From positions 233,535 to 260,196 of the forward strand of contig NW_014577191.1 in assembly GCF_000485595.1 (NCBI RefSeq): 26,662 bases of DNA, written 5' to 3'. Below, piece after piece: positions 9,795 to 18,056 of this stretch. Position 1 is the first letter of the stretch. Every line of letters starts with the position of its first letter. The stretch is from Priapulus caudatus. Its lineage: Eukaryota; Priapulida; Priapulimorpha; Priapulimorphida; Priapulidae. Both the position numbers and the translations under genes were made by a program. The notes below the pieces were generated by a model. The model saw only the letters and a list, made by a program, of their open reading frames with translations. It did not search any database and was not told the DNA's origin.

Positions 9795-9889
9795 GTTGTT
9801 GCTGAGGCTGTTGATGCTGCTGATGATAACGATGACGACGATGATGATGATGATTATGATGATAATGGTGGTGGTAGTGGTATGATGAA

Positions 9890-9934
<45 letters not shown>

Positions 9935-9950
9935 GATGAAGATGATCGAT
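9795..9950. repeat. (GAT)n trinucleotide array
   Basis: GTTGTTGCTG-like triplets lead into GATGATGAT sequence. The purest stretch is about 9889-9932, followed by GAAGATGAAGATGATCGAT. It is the reverse complement of the repeat unit at 9301-9475. Confidence 0.95.
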
Positions 9951-11700
9951 AAGCGATAATGCTCATCATCACTGCAGAGGCGTGGGGGAGCTCTCAGAAG
10001 ACAATTAATTCAAATCGGCGCGCGTATATTCTCGGATATCGACGGACGTCGCTATTCGTGTTACCCAGGGTTCGTGTCGGAGGCCGGAGCTCATTCCATC
10101 GCGATGGTCCGCTGGTCAGGCAGTCAAGATCATCGCGTATAATGGACGCTAGCAGGCAACTCGGCACGGTGTCGCGTGAGTGCGCGCGTCCGGTGCCGAA
10201 CCACGCGGAGATGCTACGTGCTATCATCGATGAGTCATCTGTATAATACGACCGCGTCATCTACTCTGGGAGATAATGCAATACGCTATTGACCAAACGT
10301 TCTGGATCGATAACTGCTCTCCACTGCGCTGACGCCCACGTGGTCCGTCCGCTACGCGATATTTAAAAAAACTCGCAAACCATTTTTTTCTCGTATAATA
10401 ATGCACACCGTCTCTCTAAATACCCGCGTCGCCGACAACTATGTGAGTTGCTTTTTAGAAAAAAAAGCGCGATTTCATATTTATTGTAATGCTCTTTAGA
10501 GCCTTCTGATGTTTATCGAGCGTTTATGAACACGCTCGCCTATTGTGAGGCGCCTCGGCCGCTCTTCGCCAACACGAACCATCGCTCGCAAGATGTCGAC
10601 GACAATCCGGCTTAGCGTGTTGCGACACGGAAACCGAACAACGCCCCGTAAAAGCTATGCCGCGCTCCTATTTAGACGAAGCGCACAAAGGCGCGTCGAT
10701 TTGCGTACAAACGATCGTATATATAGAAGCGTCCGTAATTGCCTTTCCATCTCACGCCCCCATGCTTTATTCAAAGAGTTGCAAAATCGCATCGTGACGC
10801 AAGCCGTGAGAGGGAAAAACAGACGGAAAGCGTCTGTCATTGTGCGCTATATATATTCTCTCTGTCCGCAAGCGGGGATATGTTGCTCGTATTCTCTATA
10901 CGTGGAGTCGCTATATCAAAATTAAACCCAAATAAAATCCAATCTAAAAATACATGTAAATCCAAAAATCATTCAAACCTTGCCTATTGTACCTCAGTAT
11001 ATATTTTGCGCAGTACGTCCCGGTGTAACGCTATCAGCACGCGAGAACACTACGTATGATAAACACCCTTGTGATCGAGTAAAAGTGATTATTTAACGAA
11101 CATATAGAGAGCGCAAGCGCCCATATTCCACGATGCTTCTCTCAATTTAGCATGTTTATTTGAAGGCGTCCGCATTGAAACAAAACACCGAGAAATTATA
11201 TTTTATTTAAATTTTTCTTTTAATTAGACGGCGTTGGCACGTGGCAACGGAAATATGACTGTAAGATGGCCGCCATTTATACGCAGCATCGTCGGCATTC
11301 ACATTAAAGATTGCGGTCATCGAGAGCAGGCGCCATATTTAATGTGTAGGCACGGCGTTTCACTCGCCGAGAAGACGCGCGAAATCGTAATCACGTGACC
11401 GAAAAAAGATAGCGGCGGCGGTCTCACCGATCGCTAGTCGAACATCTATGGATCACGTGACCGTTATATTAGTTGAGTTTTTAAGCGAGAAAAATCTCCG
11501 AATATTCCAAATGGGCTTATAAGTGTGAGCCGTATCACACGGCGCGAGCACTCAGTGTCATGCTTTCACGTCGTCAACGAGTATGATCTGAAGATCAAAA
11601 AGCAAGACATCACAGTTTGGGAAAACGGAAAGATGCGTTGTTATGTCAGTTCGCCTACGCAGCGCTCGCGTAGCGCTGAATTCCAGAGCATATGCCTAAT
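9951..11700. other. 1.75 kb CpG-containing region without recognised gene
   Basis: The longest open frame (126 codons, 10545-10925 plus) is basic and shows no domain I recognise. No intact splice-site, start or stop logic connects it to anything. The stretch 11220-11470 carries several transcription-factor-like sites (separate entry). A cryptic gene cannot be excluded, but nothing supports one. Confidence 0.35.
11260..11463. promoter_or_regulatory. cluster of YY1-like and CACGTG sites (possible regulatory segment)
   Basis: AAGATGGCCGCCATTT at 11263-11278 holds two opposed YY1-type cores (ATGGC and GCCAT). The 12-mer ATCACGTGACCG occurs twice, at 11390-11401 and 11452-11463, 62 bp apart. It contains the palindrome TCACGTGA, a MiT/TFE or USF type E-box. 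The duplication of a 12-mer with an embedded palindromic site is seen directly. Regulatory function is inference. Confidence 0.3.
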
Positions 11701-11707
11701 GGAGTGT

Positions 11708-11920
11708 TTATGCGTTCGTGCATGCATGCGTGCGTGCGTTCTAGCGCATGCGCGTGGGCGTGCGCGTGTGTTGGCGTGCGTGCGCGCGCGTGTGGAGACA
11801 GCGTGCGTGTGTGAGACAGCGTGCGTGTGTTTCTGCACGTACGTGCGTGCGTGCCGGGGCGTGTTTGTGAGTTTTTATGACTTGTCCACGTATGTCTGCG
11901 TATGTGTGTATGTGTGTTAA
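11708..11920. repeat. (GTGC/GTGT)n Z-prone tract with a local tandem duplication
   Basis: Long alternating purine-pyrimidine sequence includes GTGCATGCATGCGTGCGTGCG at 11718-11738 and GTGCGTGCGCGCGCGTGTG near 11777-11795. The block GAGACAGCGTGCGTGTGT is duplicated in tandem (about 11795-11831). Reading frames here (Cys-Val-Arg-Ala or His-Thr repeats) are artefacts of the repeat. Confidence 0.85.
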
Positions 11921-12354
11921 TCAGTTGTCGCTCTCTGGAGGAAGGTCGGCCCGCCCGGCCGCCCGTGCTGATTTCCCTGTTGTATCTGCGCACGCGTATT
12001 TAAGCTGCATCTAATCTAGAAAATCGCCAATGACAACGAAATTCTATTAGCCGTCGGCGCGGCCGCCATTTTATATGTGAGTCGCGCATGCGCTCTGGTT
12101 TGAACGGTGGACCATGCTCGCCATTACAAGTGAGATGTAACGAGAACCCGTATATCAAGGCACCGTGTGACGTGCTAATGTACCGTGATGTAAGCACGCA
12201 GTAAGCAGCGCGCATAGTGCTTAATTATGTGGTGAATGAGACTTAATGTGCGGCATGAACACGATGTACCGATGTAAGTAACCCCACGGGAAAACTAGCT
12301 AGTGGAGTTACCCGCATTGCTTCATATATTAAATAGCCATGTACTTAATAAGAG
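11921..12354. other. spacer, no recognised gene
   Basis: No coding region or RNA gene was recognised. A YY1-like GGCCGCCATTTTATA lies at 12061-12075. A small interrupted inverted repeat around 12282-12313 pairs AGTAACCCC with a GTGGAGTTAC-like segment, but it is too short to interpret. Confidence 0.35.
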
Positions 12355-12356
12355 AG

Positions 12357-12358
12357 TG

Positions 12359-12427
<69 letters not shown>

Positions 12428-12458
12428 GAGAGAGAGAGGGAGAGAGAGAGAGAGAGAT

Positions 12459-12499
<41 letters not shown>

Positions 12500-12539
12500 A
12501 AGAAAGAGGGAGAGAGAGAGGGAGAGAGAGAGAGAGAGC
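12357..12539. repeat. (TA)n(GA)n composite microsatellite, left of the assembly gap
   Basis: A TA run (about 12358-12376) is followed by a GA run, then the interruption AAAGAGAGAAAGAGAGAGAG followed by AGGGAGAGAG, and further GA with GGGA and GAAAG variants up to the gap. Confidence 0.97.
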
Positions 12540-12549
12540 NNNNNNNNNN
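12540..12549. other. assembly gap (10 N)
   Basis: Ten N bases sit inside a (GA)n/(TA)n repeat. A round 10-base gap usually marks a join of unknown or nominal size, so the true distance and repeat content here are not known. Confidence 0.99.
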
Positions 12550-12629
<80 letters not shown>

Positions 12630-12650
12630 GAGAGAGAGAGGTAGAGAGAG
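12550..12650. repeat. (TA)n(GA)n composite microsatellite, right of the gap
   Basis: A TA run to about 12569 is followed by a long GA run and the same interruption pattern as on the left side (AAAGAGAGAAAGAGAGAGAG, then AGG). It then leaves the repeat at TAGAGAGAGCTAAACAG. Confidence 0.97.
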
Positions 12651-13380
12651 CTAAACAGAGCTGGTGGGAACTCTGGAGGCGGAGATAGAGAGAGAGTGAG
12701 AGGGAAGAGGGTGATGAGGAGGAGTGTACTTGATAGAGCATTTGGCTCAACGGTATATCGGCTTCTTTGTATCGATCGACCGACGAAGGTATCGCTGCAT
12801 AATTACATTTCTTCGTAATAAAGCCACGGCCGCTCGTTGTTTCGCGCTACATGCTAATTCGCGCCACTTATTATTATCATTAATAATAGCTCTAATTATT
12901 AGTATATATTATAAGTATAATTAGCTCAAAAACGTGAATAATTTGCGCTAATAATTACGCCGAGTGTATGGGGGTAGGTCCATGATCTCCGCTAGTCCAG
13001 CATGCCATCCGCCCCACAGTCTCAATGAGTTAGACGTACGCGTATATAAACCGTGTGTACCAGTCATTACTGAGTCAGGAATGCGTAATTGCTATAAGGG
13101 AAATAAATGCTCTGCAATACGTCACTCCACAACTAGAAAATAATCCGACTAGCAAGTCACCGAGTAGTTAATACGCATGACGTCACGTGAGACGCGCCTT
13201 TCGCGTAGTTTTATTACAAAATCGCTATATAACTACGTTTAGAGTGCTTGATAAAAAAATTATTGATGAATATAGTTGAGAAATAACACAGCTAACCATT
13301 ACTATATTTAACAGACGTATTTTTTTGGTCTTCGCATGGGCTTTATTACCCATCTTCGCGTCGACTGGATGCTATGCTGC
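12651..13380. other. spacer, partly AT-rich, no recognised gene
   Basis: An AT-rich segment at 12870-12955 contains short repeats of TAATAAT and TTATTA. No coding signature was seen. Overlapping palindromic sites at 13178-13190 are listed separately. Confidence 0.4.
13178..13190. promoter_or_regulatory. overlapping CRE and E-box palindromes
   Basis: TGACGTCA (13178-13185, full consensus cAMP-response element) overlaps TCACGTGA (13183-13190, CACGTG E-box with the flanks preferred by MiT/TFE factors). The overlap is seen directly. Whether anything binds is inference, and no gene start was identified nearby. Confidence 0.3.
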
Positions 13381-13482
13381 GAGAGGAGCGGGGGAGGGAG
13401 AGGAGGGAGGAGAGGAGCTGGAGGAGGGAACAGATGGAGGAGAGGAACGGGGGAGGGAGGAGAGGAGCGGGGGGAGGTGTGC
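13381..13482 (+). repeat. G-rich purine minisatellite, about 59-bp period, two copies
   Basis: GAGAGGARCGGGGGAGGGAG begins near 13381 and again near 13440, with related GGAGGAGAGGAGC sequence between. Runs of three to six G at short spacing give quadruplex potential on the plus strand. Apparent Gly-Arg-Glu reading frames through it are not considered genes. Confidence 0.8.
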
Positions 13483-13797
13483 TTGCTAATGGACGTGTTG
13501 CGTGGAGCTACTCGCCGGCATTCGTTCTCAATTTGCGACTTTCATTGATTTACAGGAAAGAGAGATGAACGTACTTCGCGCGCTCGTGCTCAGCCGTGCT
13601 GGTCTCATCGACTTCCCATTGCGATCCAACGAGGGGGAACTCATTAAACGTGGTACGTCAAACAACATATATACACACGGAGATAATGTCGACATCTTTC
13701 CTATTCCCCGTTGATTTCAGTCAGCTATCCTCATGTTAAATTTATACGAAAAAGAGGCATTAAATTGCGCGCACATTTACGTGTGCGCAGCGTTTAA
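13483..13797. other. spacer, no gene supported
   Basis: Frames of 64-70 codons overlap the G-rich repeat and continue to about 13714 without recognisable domains. A short inverted repeat GCGCACATTTACGTGTGCGC lies at about 13769-13788. Confidence 0.35.
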
Positions 13798-14395
13798 AGG
13801 GATCGTTTACTCTAGGTTCTAGGGTTATTTTCAGTTAATTTAGGTTAAAATTACGCTACATAAAAAGTTTTATGGTTCAATCACCATTAGAAATATTATT
13901 AAAAAATGGTTTAAAACTAACGACTACAGTTTGATTACAACGACGGTGGCGCCACTCAAAGCGCACGATCTGATAAGTTGCGCAAAACCACTTTTCAGCC
14001 AAGGGCTACAGATCGAGGGTATTTCTTATTTATTAATTTAAAAGCAAAAGGATTGTAATCTCTTATAAACGACATATAGTTTCAGTTATATTATGGATAA
14101 ATTTGTCCTAAAATGAACATCGTTCGGTTAAATAGCATTTACGTATGAATATAATTGCACCTTTGTGATTAGCCCTCGGTCTGTAACGTGCAAAATAAAT
14201 TGGCAAATACGCAACTTTTTCAGGGTGGCAGCACGGTCGCGGGTGTCATGGCGCCGTTCAAATTTCGTAGCGTTGATGTGTAATTGATTATAACAATTAA
14301 ATTAGGTATTTGATAACAAATACGTGTGGGTATAGACGATTTGTTATACAGTAAGTACAGTTGTATGCAGTAAAATCCTAGAGTCTGCTATCCCT
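13798..14395. mobile_element. 598-bp TTAA-flanked foldback/MITE-like element
   Basis: The left end AGGGAT-N5-ACTCTAGG and the right end CCTAGAGT-N5-ATCCCT are terminal inverted repeats. Each is bordered by TTAA (13794-13797 and 14396-14399), as expected for a TTAA target duplication. Inverted similarity continues inward. GATAAGTTGCGC (near 13971) mirrors GCAACTTTTTC (near 14211), and CTACAGATCGAGGG (near 14006) mirrors CCCTCGGTCTGTAA (near 14173). The two halves are thus diverged inverted copies. No transposase is encoded. TTAA duplications are typical of piggyBac and Kolobok superfamilies, and assignment between them or to another class is not possible from the ends alone. Confidence 0.7.
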
Positions 14396-14410
14396 TTAAA
14401 CAATTGACCG

Positions 14411-14422
14411 ATAAATAAATAA

Positions 14423-14453
<31 letters not shown>
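14411..14453. repeat. (AAAT)n-(AT)n microsatellite
   Basis: About four ATAA/AAAT units run directly into a pure AT run ending at 14453, just downstream of the TTAA-flanked element. Confidence 0.95.
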
Positions 14454-14843
14454 ACGCTATTTATTAGTGGTATAAAAGTATCATTAGAATATTCGATTTT
14501 ATATCAGATTTATCATATCTTCGTATTATTCGTATGCTCAAAAGTTCCGATCCGTCCTTTGACCGAATGAGAGGACTGTGAGAGAACTTACGTGCGGAAC
14601 GCAGCAGCGTGATCTCCGTGTTCATTCGACATTCACACGCCCACCTGTAATATTTCAGGAAAGGGTTACTCTATCAAGTGCATGTTCAACGCCGTCTCCT
14701 GCTATCGTAAGAAGAGAAGTGCGGCGCCTTCACGAATCGATAGTGACGAGTAACTGTTCATCCTGCCTCACTCACCACGATTTCTCAAGTAAAGGTACGG
14801 CATCTTGTTAATGTAGTATTACAGTTACACCAAGAGATTTGAA
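14454..14843. other. spacer, no gene supported
   Basis: The open frame of 77 codons at 14578-14811 shows no domain signature. Nothing else was recognised. Confidence 0.35.
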
Positions 14844-15630
14844 AGATACAAGATTAAGATACAAGATTAAGATACAAGATACAAGAATTCTTATTTAATG
14901 TGAGATATCACAAACAGTAAACGTTAGCCCTGATGGGCTATTATTCCGACAAACATAAGTAATTCTGGTTAAGAACAAATAAAAAATGTATAAATTTCAG
15001 CGGTATATAGATTTAGATTTGTATAAAATCAAAATCACAGTTGCATATTACATACGAAATGCTGAGAGAATATGAAAACAATTTTAAGAGTAAAGTACAG
15101 CAGGTTCAAATTATTTACAGCTTGCGCCGTTCCAGCTACGCAAAGTTCTGCGGAAGACACCGTATGAGTCAGTAGTTCTCATATCGTTGGGCAGACTGTT
15201 CCACAGCTGGGCCGCCGCAAACCAAAAAGAAGCTTTGCTGAACTTTTCCGTTCGAACAGTTGGTAGCTTTAACATATTATCGTATCTAAAATTAAACTTT
15301 GAAAGCCTTCATTCTACAAGGTCCGACAGACATGCAGGTGAACTGCCTTGCAACTTCGAAGGCCATGGCTTTCGCCCTCCTAAGACGAAGCGTGGGCATG
15401 TTTGCTAACTAGTGTAATTCTCATATATGAAACGAAGAGCTCTAAATTGTATTTTTCCACTTTAGTAGTGTTTGCCTTGTTACAAAAATGCCATGATAGC
15501 GGGCAATAATTAAAATTTAAGAGAATAAAGACATAGACAATAGATAGATTACCATTTAGAGTAAGATACCTGCCAATTCGTTTTAGCAGAGTAGAGATAA
15601 TCAAAGTCAAAGCATATAATTTGTGTTCAC
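14844..15630 (-). mobile_element. 5'-truncated non-LTR retrotransposon (CR1/L2/jockey-group LINE), 3' end
   Basis: On the minus strand the segment holds the C-terminal part of a LINE reverse transcriptase ORF (15111-15630), a 3' UTR and a tandem tail. The 3' UTR carries a perfect short stem-loop, AGCCC-ATC-GGGCT type (about 14930-14942). The tail (14844-14885 on the plus strand) repeats GATACAAGATTAA about three times, the short terminal repeat expected of CR1/L2-like elements that lack poly(A). The copy is truncated at its 5' end, which is usual for LINE insertions. A possible but weak target duplication pairs CACCAAGAGAT (14828) with CACCAAAACGAT (15628). Confidence 0.8.
15111..15630 (-). 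pseudogene. LINE reverse transcriptase C-terminal fragment, frameshifted
   Basis: Reading from high to low coordinates, an open segment (to 15380) contains KRIGRYLTLNGNLS and NFNYCPLSWHFC. These match the conserved post-catalytic RT/thumb region of CR1/L2/jockey-group LINEs (consensus pattern NFNYCPLxWHFC). The homologous reading then shifts frame near 15400, continuing with MPTLRLRRAKAMA, and shifts again near 15300. It ends with LWNSLPNDMRTTDSYGVFRR, the typical C-terminal LWNSLP motif, and a TAA stop at 15111-15113. The N-terminal endonuclease and catalytic RT core are absent. With at least two frameshifts plus the truncation the copy is dead. Family placement is from motif recognition only. 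Confidence 0.85.
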
Positions 15631-15909
15631 CAAAACGATATATTGTTTACAAAGGCACAAGTCTACGGTACACGCTATCTTAAAAAAATGTTAGAACTCT
15701 ACTCCCGAACTCTTCTTCAAACCTCTATATATATGCAAACTTCCACCAATCACACACATCTCCAAACTATTCCTAACCAATCACACGCACAACTCCTAGC
15801 TCTATGTCTTCTCAAAACCCTCGCCATGTCTACACTCGATCTGCACCCCTGTCTAGACTAATATTCCTAAGCTAACACGCGTGTCTACATCGCACATGCG
15901 CCGTTAAAT
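15631..15909. other. spacer between LINE and gypsy LTR
   Basis: A plus-strand frame of 72 codons (15643-15861) is low in complexity and unrecognised. On the minus strand a TATA-like GCATATATATAG near 15726-15737 is followed by GA-rich sequence, reminiscent of LTR promoters. It may be part of another unrecognised element. Confidence 0.35.
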
Positions 15910-16256
15910 TGTCTACGTCACGAATTTCTAGCACCAGCAAGTAGTATATTTGTGTGTTATTTGTACAAAATAAAATGTATGAAAATACAATTAGTGTTTC
16001 TGTTTACTTTTCATGCTTATATACCTTCTTTATATCCTATTTAGCCCGCCGTGCATCGATGTAACCAAACGCTAGACGCAAACGCAACCGCCATTAATTC
16101 AAAACTTGCGTTGCGCCCAGACGCAGCTAGCCGATATAGCGAACATCTGCGGTAAACGAGGCATTGGCAAAATTATTGTGGCAGCCATGGAAATGCCTTG
16201 TAAACTTAAGGGGGAGTTTCTAATATAAACTTCTTTCTGCTAACCAACGCTCAAGG

Positions 16257-16502
16257 GGTCGTTGTCGTATCAGGCACTACAGATATGCACCCGAGGTACA
16301 TATATGTATACACAAAGTGTACCATAACTTGACTACAGAAGTGTACCTTTAACCCTGCGACCTAACCCTAACCCTAAACTCTAACCCTAACTAACCCTAA
16401 CTCTAACCCTAAACATACCTCAATATAAAAATATAAACATAATACTAAACAACCTAAAACTACCTCGGGTACATATCTGTAGTACCTGATACGACAACGA
16501 CT
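16257..16502. mobile_element. 246-bp inverted-repeat element with telomere-like interior
   Basis: Terminal inverted repeats 16257-16298 and 16461-16502 match over about 41 bp with three differences (ends read GTCGTTGTCGTATCAG, inner edge CACCCGAGGTA or TACCCGAGGTA). The interior contains degenerate (CCCTAA)n at 16351-16413 and otherwise AT-rich sequence with two copies of AAGTGTACC. No target duplication was recognisable and no coding capacity is present. It lies inside the minus-strand gypsy LTR and so inserted after the retrotransposon. Confidence 0.85.
16351..16413. repeat. interstitial telomere-like (CCCTAA)n repeats
   Basis: Eight CCCTAA-like units, several perfect, are interrupted by CTAA and ACT variants. 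The minus strand reads TTAGGG, the telomere motif of vertebrates and most non-arthropod animals. Because the tract is bounded by terminal inverted repeats it belongs to a mobile element and is not a chromosome end or an internal fusion scar. Confidence 0.9.
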
Positions 16503-16603
16503 CCACCTGCCTAACTAACTGAACCTACCCAACCCAGGCAAATTACAGCCAAGTTTAGCTACACTTACTAATTTATGTAAACATCTGTACATCACATGTT
16601 ACA

Positions 16604-16622
16604 TTTACCTCCCCCTTCTTCA
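16604..16622 (-). other. gypsy 3' polypurine tract
   Basis: The minus strand reads GAAGAAGGGGGAGGTAAA immediately before the LTR start TGTAAC. It aligns with the polypurine tract at 21309-21322. The preceding bases (GTTCAGATCAGC through GGGTCATCGTTTTG) also align with 21261-21308, confirming that this is the 3' internal end of the same family. Confidence 0.75.
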
Positions 16623-17004
16623 AAACGATGACCCTATCATCGATTCAGCACCCCGCTGATCTGAACACACACACACCTGCTACCTCTTCTTGACGAATAG
16701 AGAACAACATTAAACAAGATTCCACGCATCGTTGACCATACTAATACAATATCCCTTTCACTGAACACAATCTCCCCTCCCCACATAATAAAAAAACAAT
16801 GTTTACAAGACTTCGCACTGACCACGATTAGTACAAAACCTATGGCTTACACTGCCCACCGACAAATCTCACTGACAATTCTTATATAATTTTAATACTT
16901 GACACGAATTGCTAAGTAAAACCATCTGCTCAAACAAGACAAATTTCCTGAAACCCTGAAAAGAAAGAAAAAAAACACAACGCAACAACTCAATAAAATA
17001 CCAT

Positions 17005-17285
17005 ACAATTCATAACCTGAAATACAAAAAATACAAGCATATAATTAATACCAGAAACTAACTACAATACAATACAATACAATATCCTGAAATACAAAAA
17101 CACTACAATGCATATAGATAACACAATGAAATAAATACAATACAATACAATATCCTGAAATACAAAACACTACAATGCATATAAATAACACAATGAAATA
17201 AATACAATACAATACAATATCCTGAAATACAAAACACTACAATGCATATAAATAACACAATGAAATAAATACAATACATAAAATA
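17005..17285. repeat. 67-70-bp tandem repeat, four copies
   Basis: The landmark TATCCTGAAATACAAAA occurs at 17083, 17151 and 17218 (periods 68 and 67). A diverged copy, TAACCTGAAATACAAAA, starts at 17013 (period 70). Units also share CACTACAATGCATATA and ACACAATGAAATAAATACAA, with CAATA sub-repeats. The minus-strand frames here are products of the array. Confidence 0.95.
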
Positions 17286-17544
17286 CAATACAATACAATG
17301 GTCTTGAATTCCTCGACGATGTTACTAAGATGAAACTTGTCCAATGTCCTCCAGCTGGTCTTGATGTTGATCCTCTGTGCTGCTGCTTCTGATGCTGATG
17401 CAATGATTGATTGTAGAATGCAATGATGTGATGTGGCATTTTGTTTTCTTCTATAATGTCCAATGGTTTATGCCAAAAGTTCCCCAGCACTGATAATCTG
17501 CCAGCACATTTGTCTTAGTGCTAACAAATATTGTTCTCACTAAC

Positions 17545-17820
17545 TTAAAGGTCATTTATTCTGCTAAATTTGCCCGTTGAATTCTCGCTGAAGTACGTAA
17601 TAGAAGTAGTGAAGTCACTAAAGTGATGATTAAGGTAGTTTTTTTCCTCCTCGCCAAAATGTTGTGCTGACTGCCGCATCGATGTCCAGCCGAAAGATGT
17701 GCCCATCAATGTCCCGCCGAAATCTGTGCCCATCGATGTCATGCCGAAAGATGTGCCCATCGATGTCCCGCCGAAATCTGTGCCACGGAAAGATCCACTA
17801 ATGCGCGCTCCTCTCTGCAT
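17545..17820 (-). CDS. small unrecognised ORF with 9-residue repeats, downstream of gypsy integrase
   Basis: I do not recognise this 91-codon frame. After a short basic start (MQRGARISGSFR) it contains four 9-residue repeats of the form GT(D/S)FG(G/M/W)T(S/L)M. A polar, acidic stretch containing GEEEKNYL follows, then a Ser/Thr-rich C-terminus. The repeats arise from four perfect-length 27-bp units (17677-17784) with an alternating two-unit (54-bp) higher-order pattern. The frame is preserved across all four units, which is weak evidence for coding but also automatic for a 27-bp period. It is collinear with the upstream pol and sits where an accessory ORF would lie. A splice-acceptor-like tract (TTTTTCTATATTTGTTGCAG) ends at 17831, just before the ATG. 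It may be non-coding. Confidence 0.3.
   Translation of the reverse strand: MQRGARISGSFRGTDFGGTSMGTSFGMTSMGTDFGGTLMGTSFGWTSMRQSAQHFGEEEKNYLNHHFSDFTTSITYFSENSTGKFSRINDL
17677..17784. repeat. 27-bp tandem repeat, four copies
   Basis: Units start at 17677, 17704, 17731 and 17758 with the pattern CATCRATGTCNNGCCGAAA followed by GATGTGCC or TCTGTGCC. Units 1 and 3 end GATGTGCC and units 2 and 4 end TCTGTGCC, a 54-bp higher-order repeat. Confidence 0.95.
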
Positions 17821-18056
17821 GTCACTGCAACTGCAACAAATATAGAAAAACCCAACAGCAGCTTTCTCCTAACTGATATCACTCATGACCATGCCGTTAA
17901 TGTATGTGTGGCCACACATAAACCAAAAAACCGCGGTCATCTGTAATACTCACACCTCAAAATCCTTACCAAGCCAGATTAGTTTACTGAAATAACATCG
18001 TTTATCATCATAACATGTCCATCCTCTCCCGTTAACATGCTAATCTCTCTGAACGA

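Larger units (their letters stand above)
15910..16603 (-). repeat. Ty3/gypsy LTR (minus strand), interrupted by a 246-bp insertion; left end tentative
   Basis: On the minus strand the LTR begins TGTAACATGTGATG at 16603, directly after a polypurine tract. Its first ~40 bases match the complete LTR at 21323 with about five differences, both running to ACATAAATTAGT. A TATA-like GGTATATAAGC lies at about 16018-16028. The outer end is uncertain. I favour 15910, where the minus strand ends AATTCGTGACGTAGACA, comparable to AATTCAACGTTACA at the end of the other LTR. That gives about 450 bp once the insertion at 16257-16502 is discounted. An alternative is 16059, where the minus strand ends GGTTACA. 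Confidence 0.5.
16623..18056 (-). other. gypsy 3' internal region between integrase and polypurine tract
   Basis: This is about 1.4 kb on the minus strand without pol homology. It carries a 67-70-bp tandem array (about 17005-17285) and a small repeat-bearing reading frame (17545-17820). It could be the element's long 3' UTR or an additional, env-position ORF region. No transmembrane or glycoprotein-like features were found that would support a true env gene. Confidence 0.45.

Noticed and set aside
10545-10925. 126-codon basic open frame
   Set aside because: No domain, no plausible gene context, and an overlapping antisense frame; length alone is not convincing.
12322-12750. 142-codon Ser/Leu frame on the minus strand
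   Set aside because: It translates the (GA)n microsatellite and even spans the N gap.
16351-16413. Chromosome end or fusion scar suggested by telomere repeats
   Set aside because: The repeats are short, degenerate and enclosed by terminal inverted repeats inside an LTR, so a mobile element explains them better.
17103-17490. Minus-strand frames rich in Tyr, Cys, Ile and Phe
   Set aside because: They translate the 67-70-bp tandem array and adjacent low-complexity sequence.
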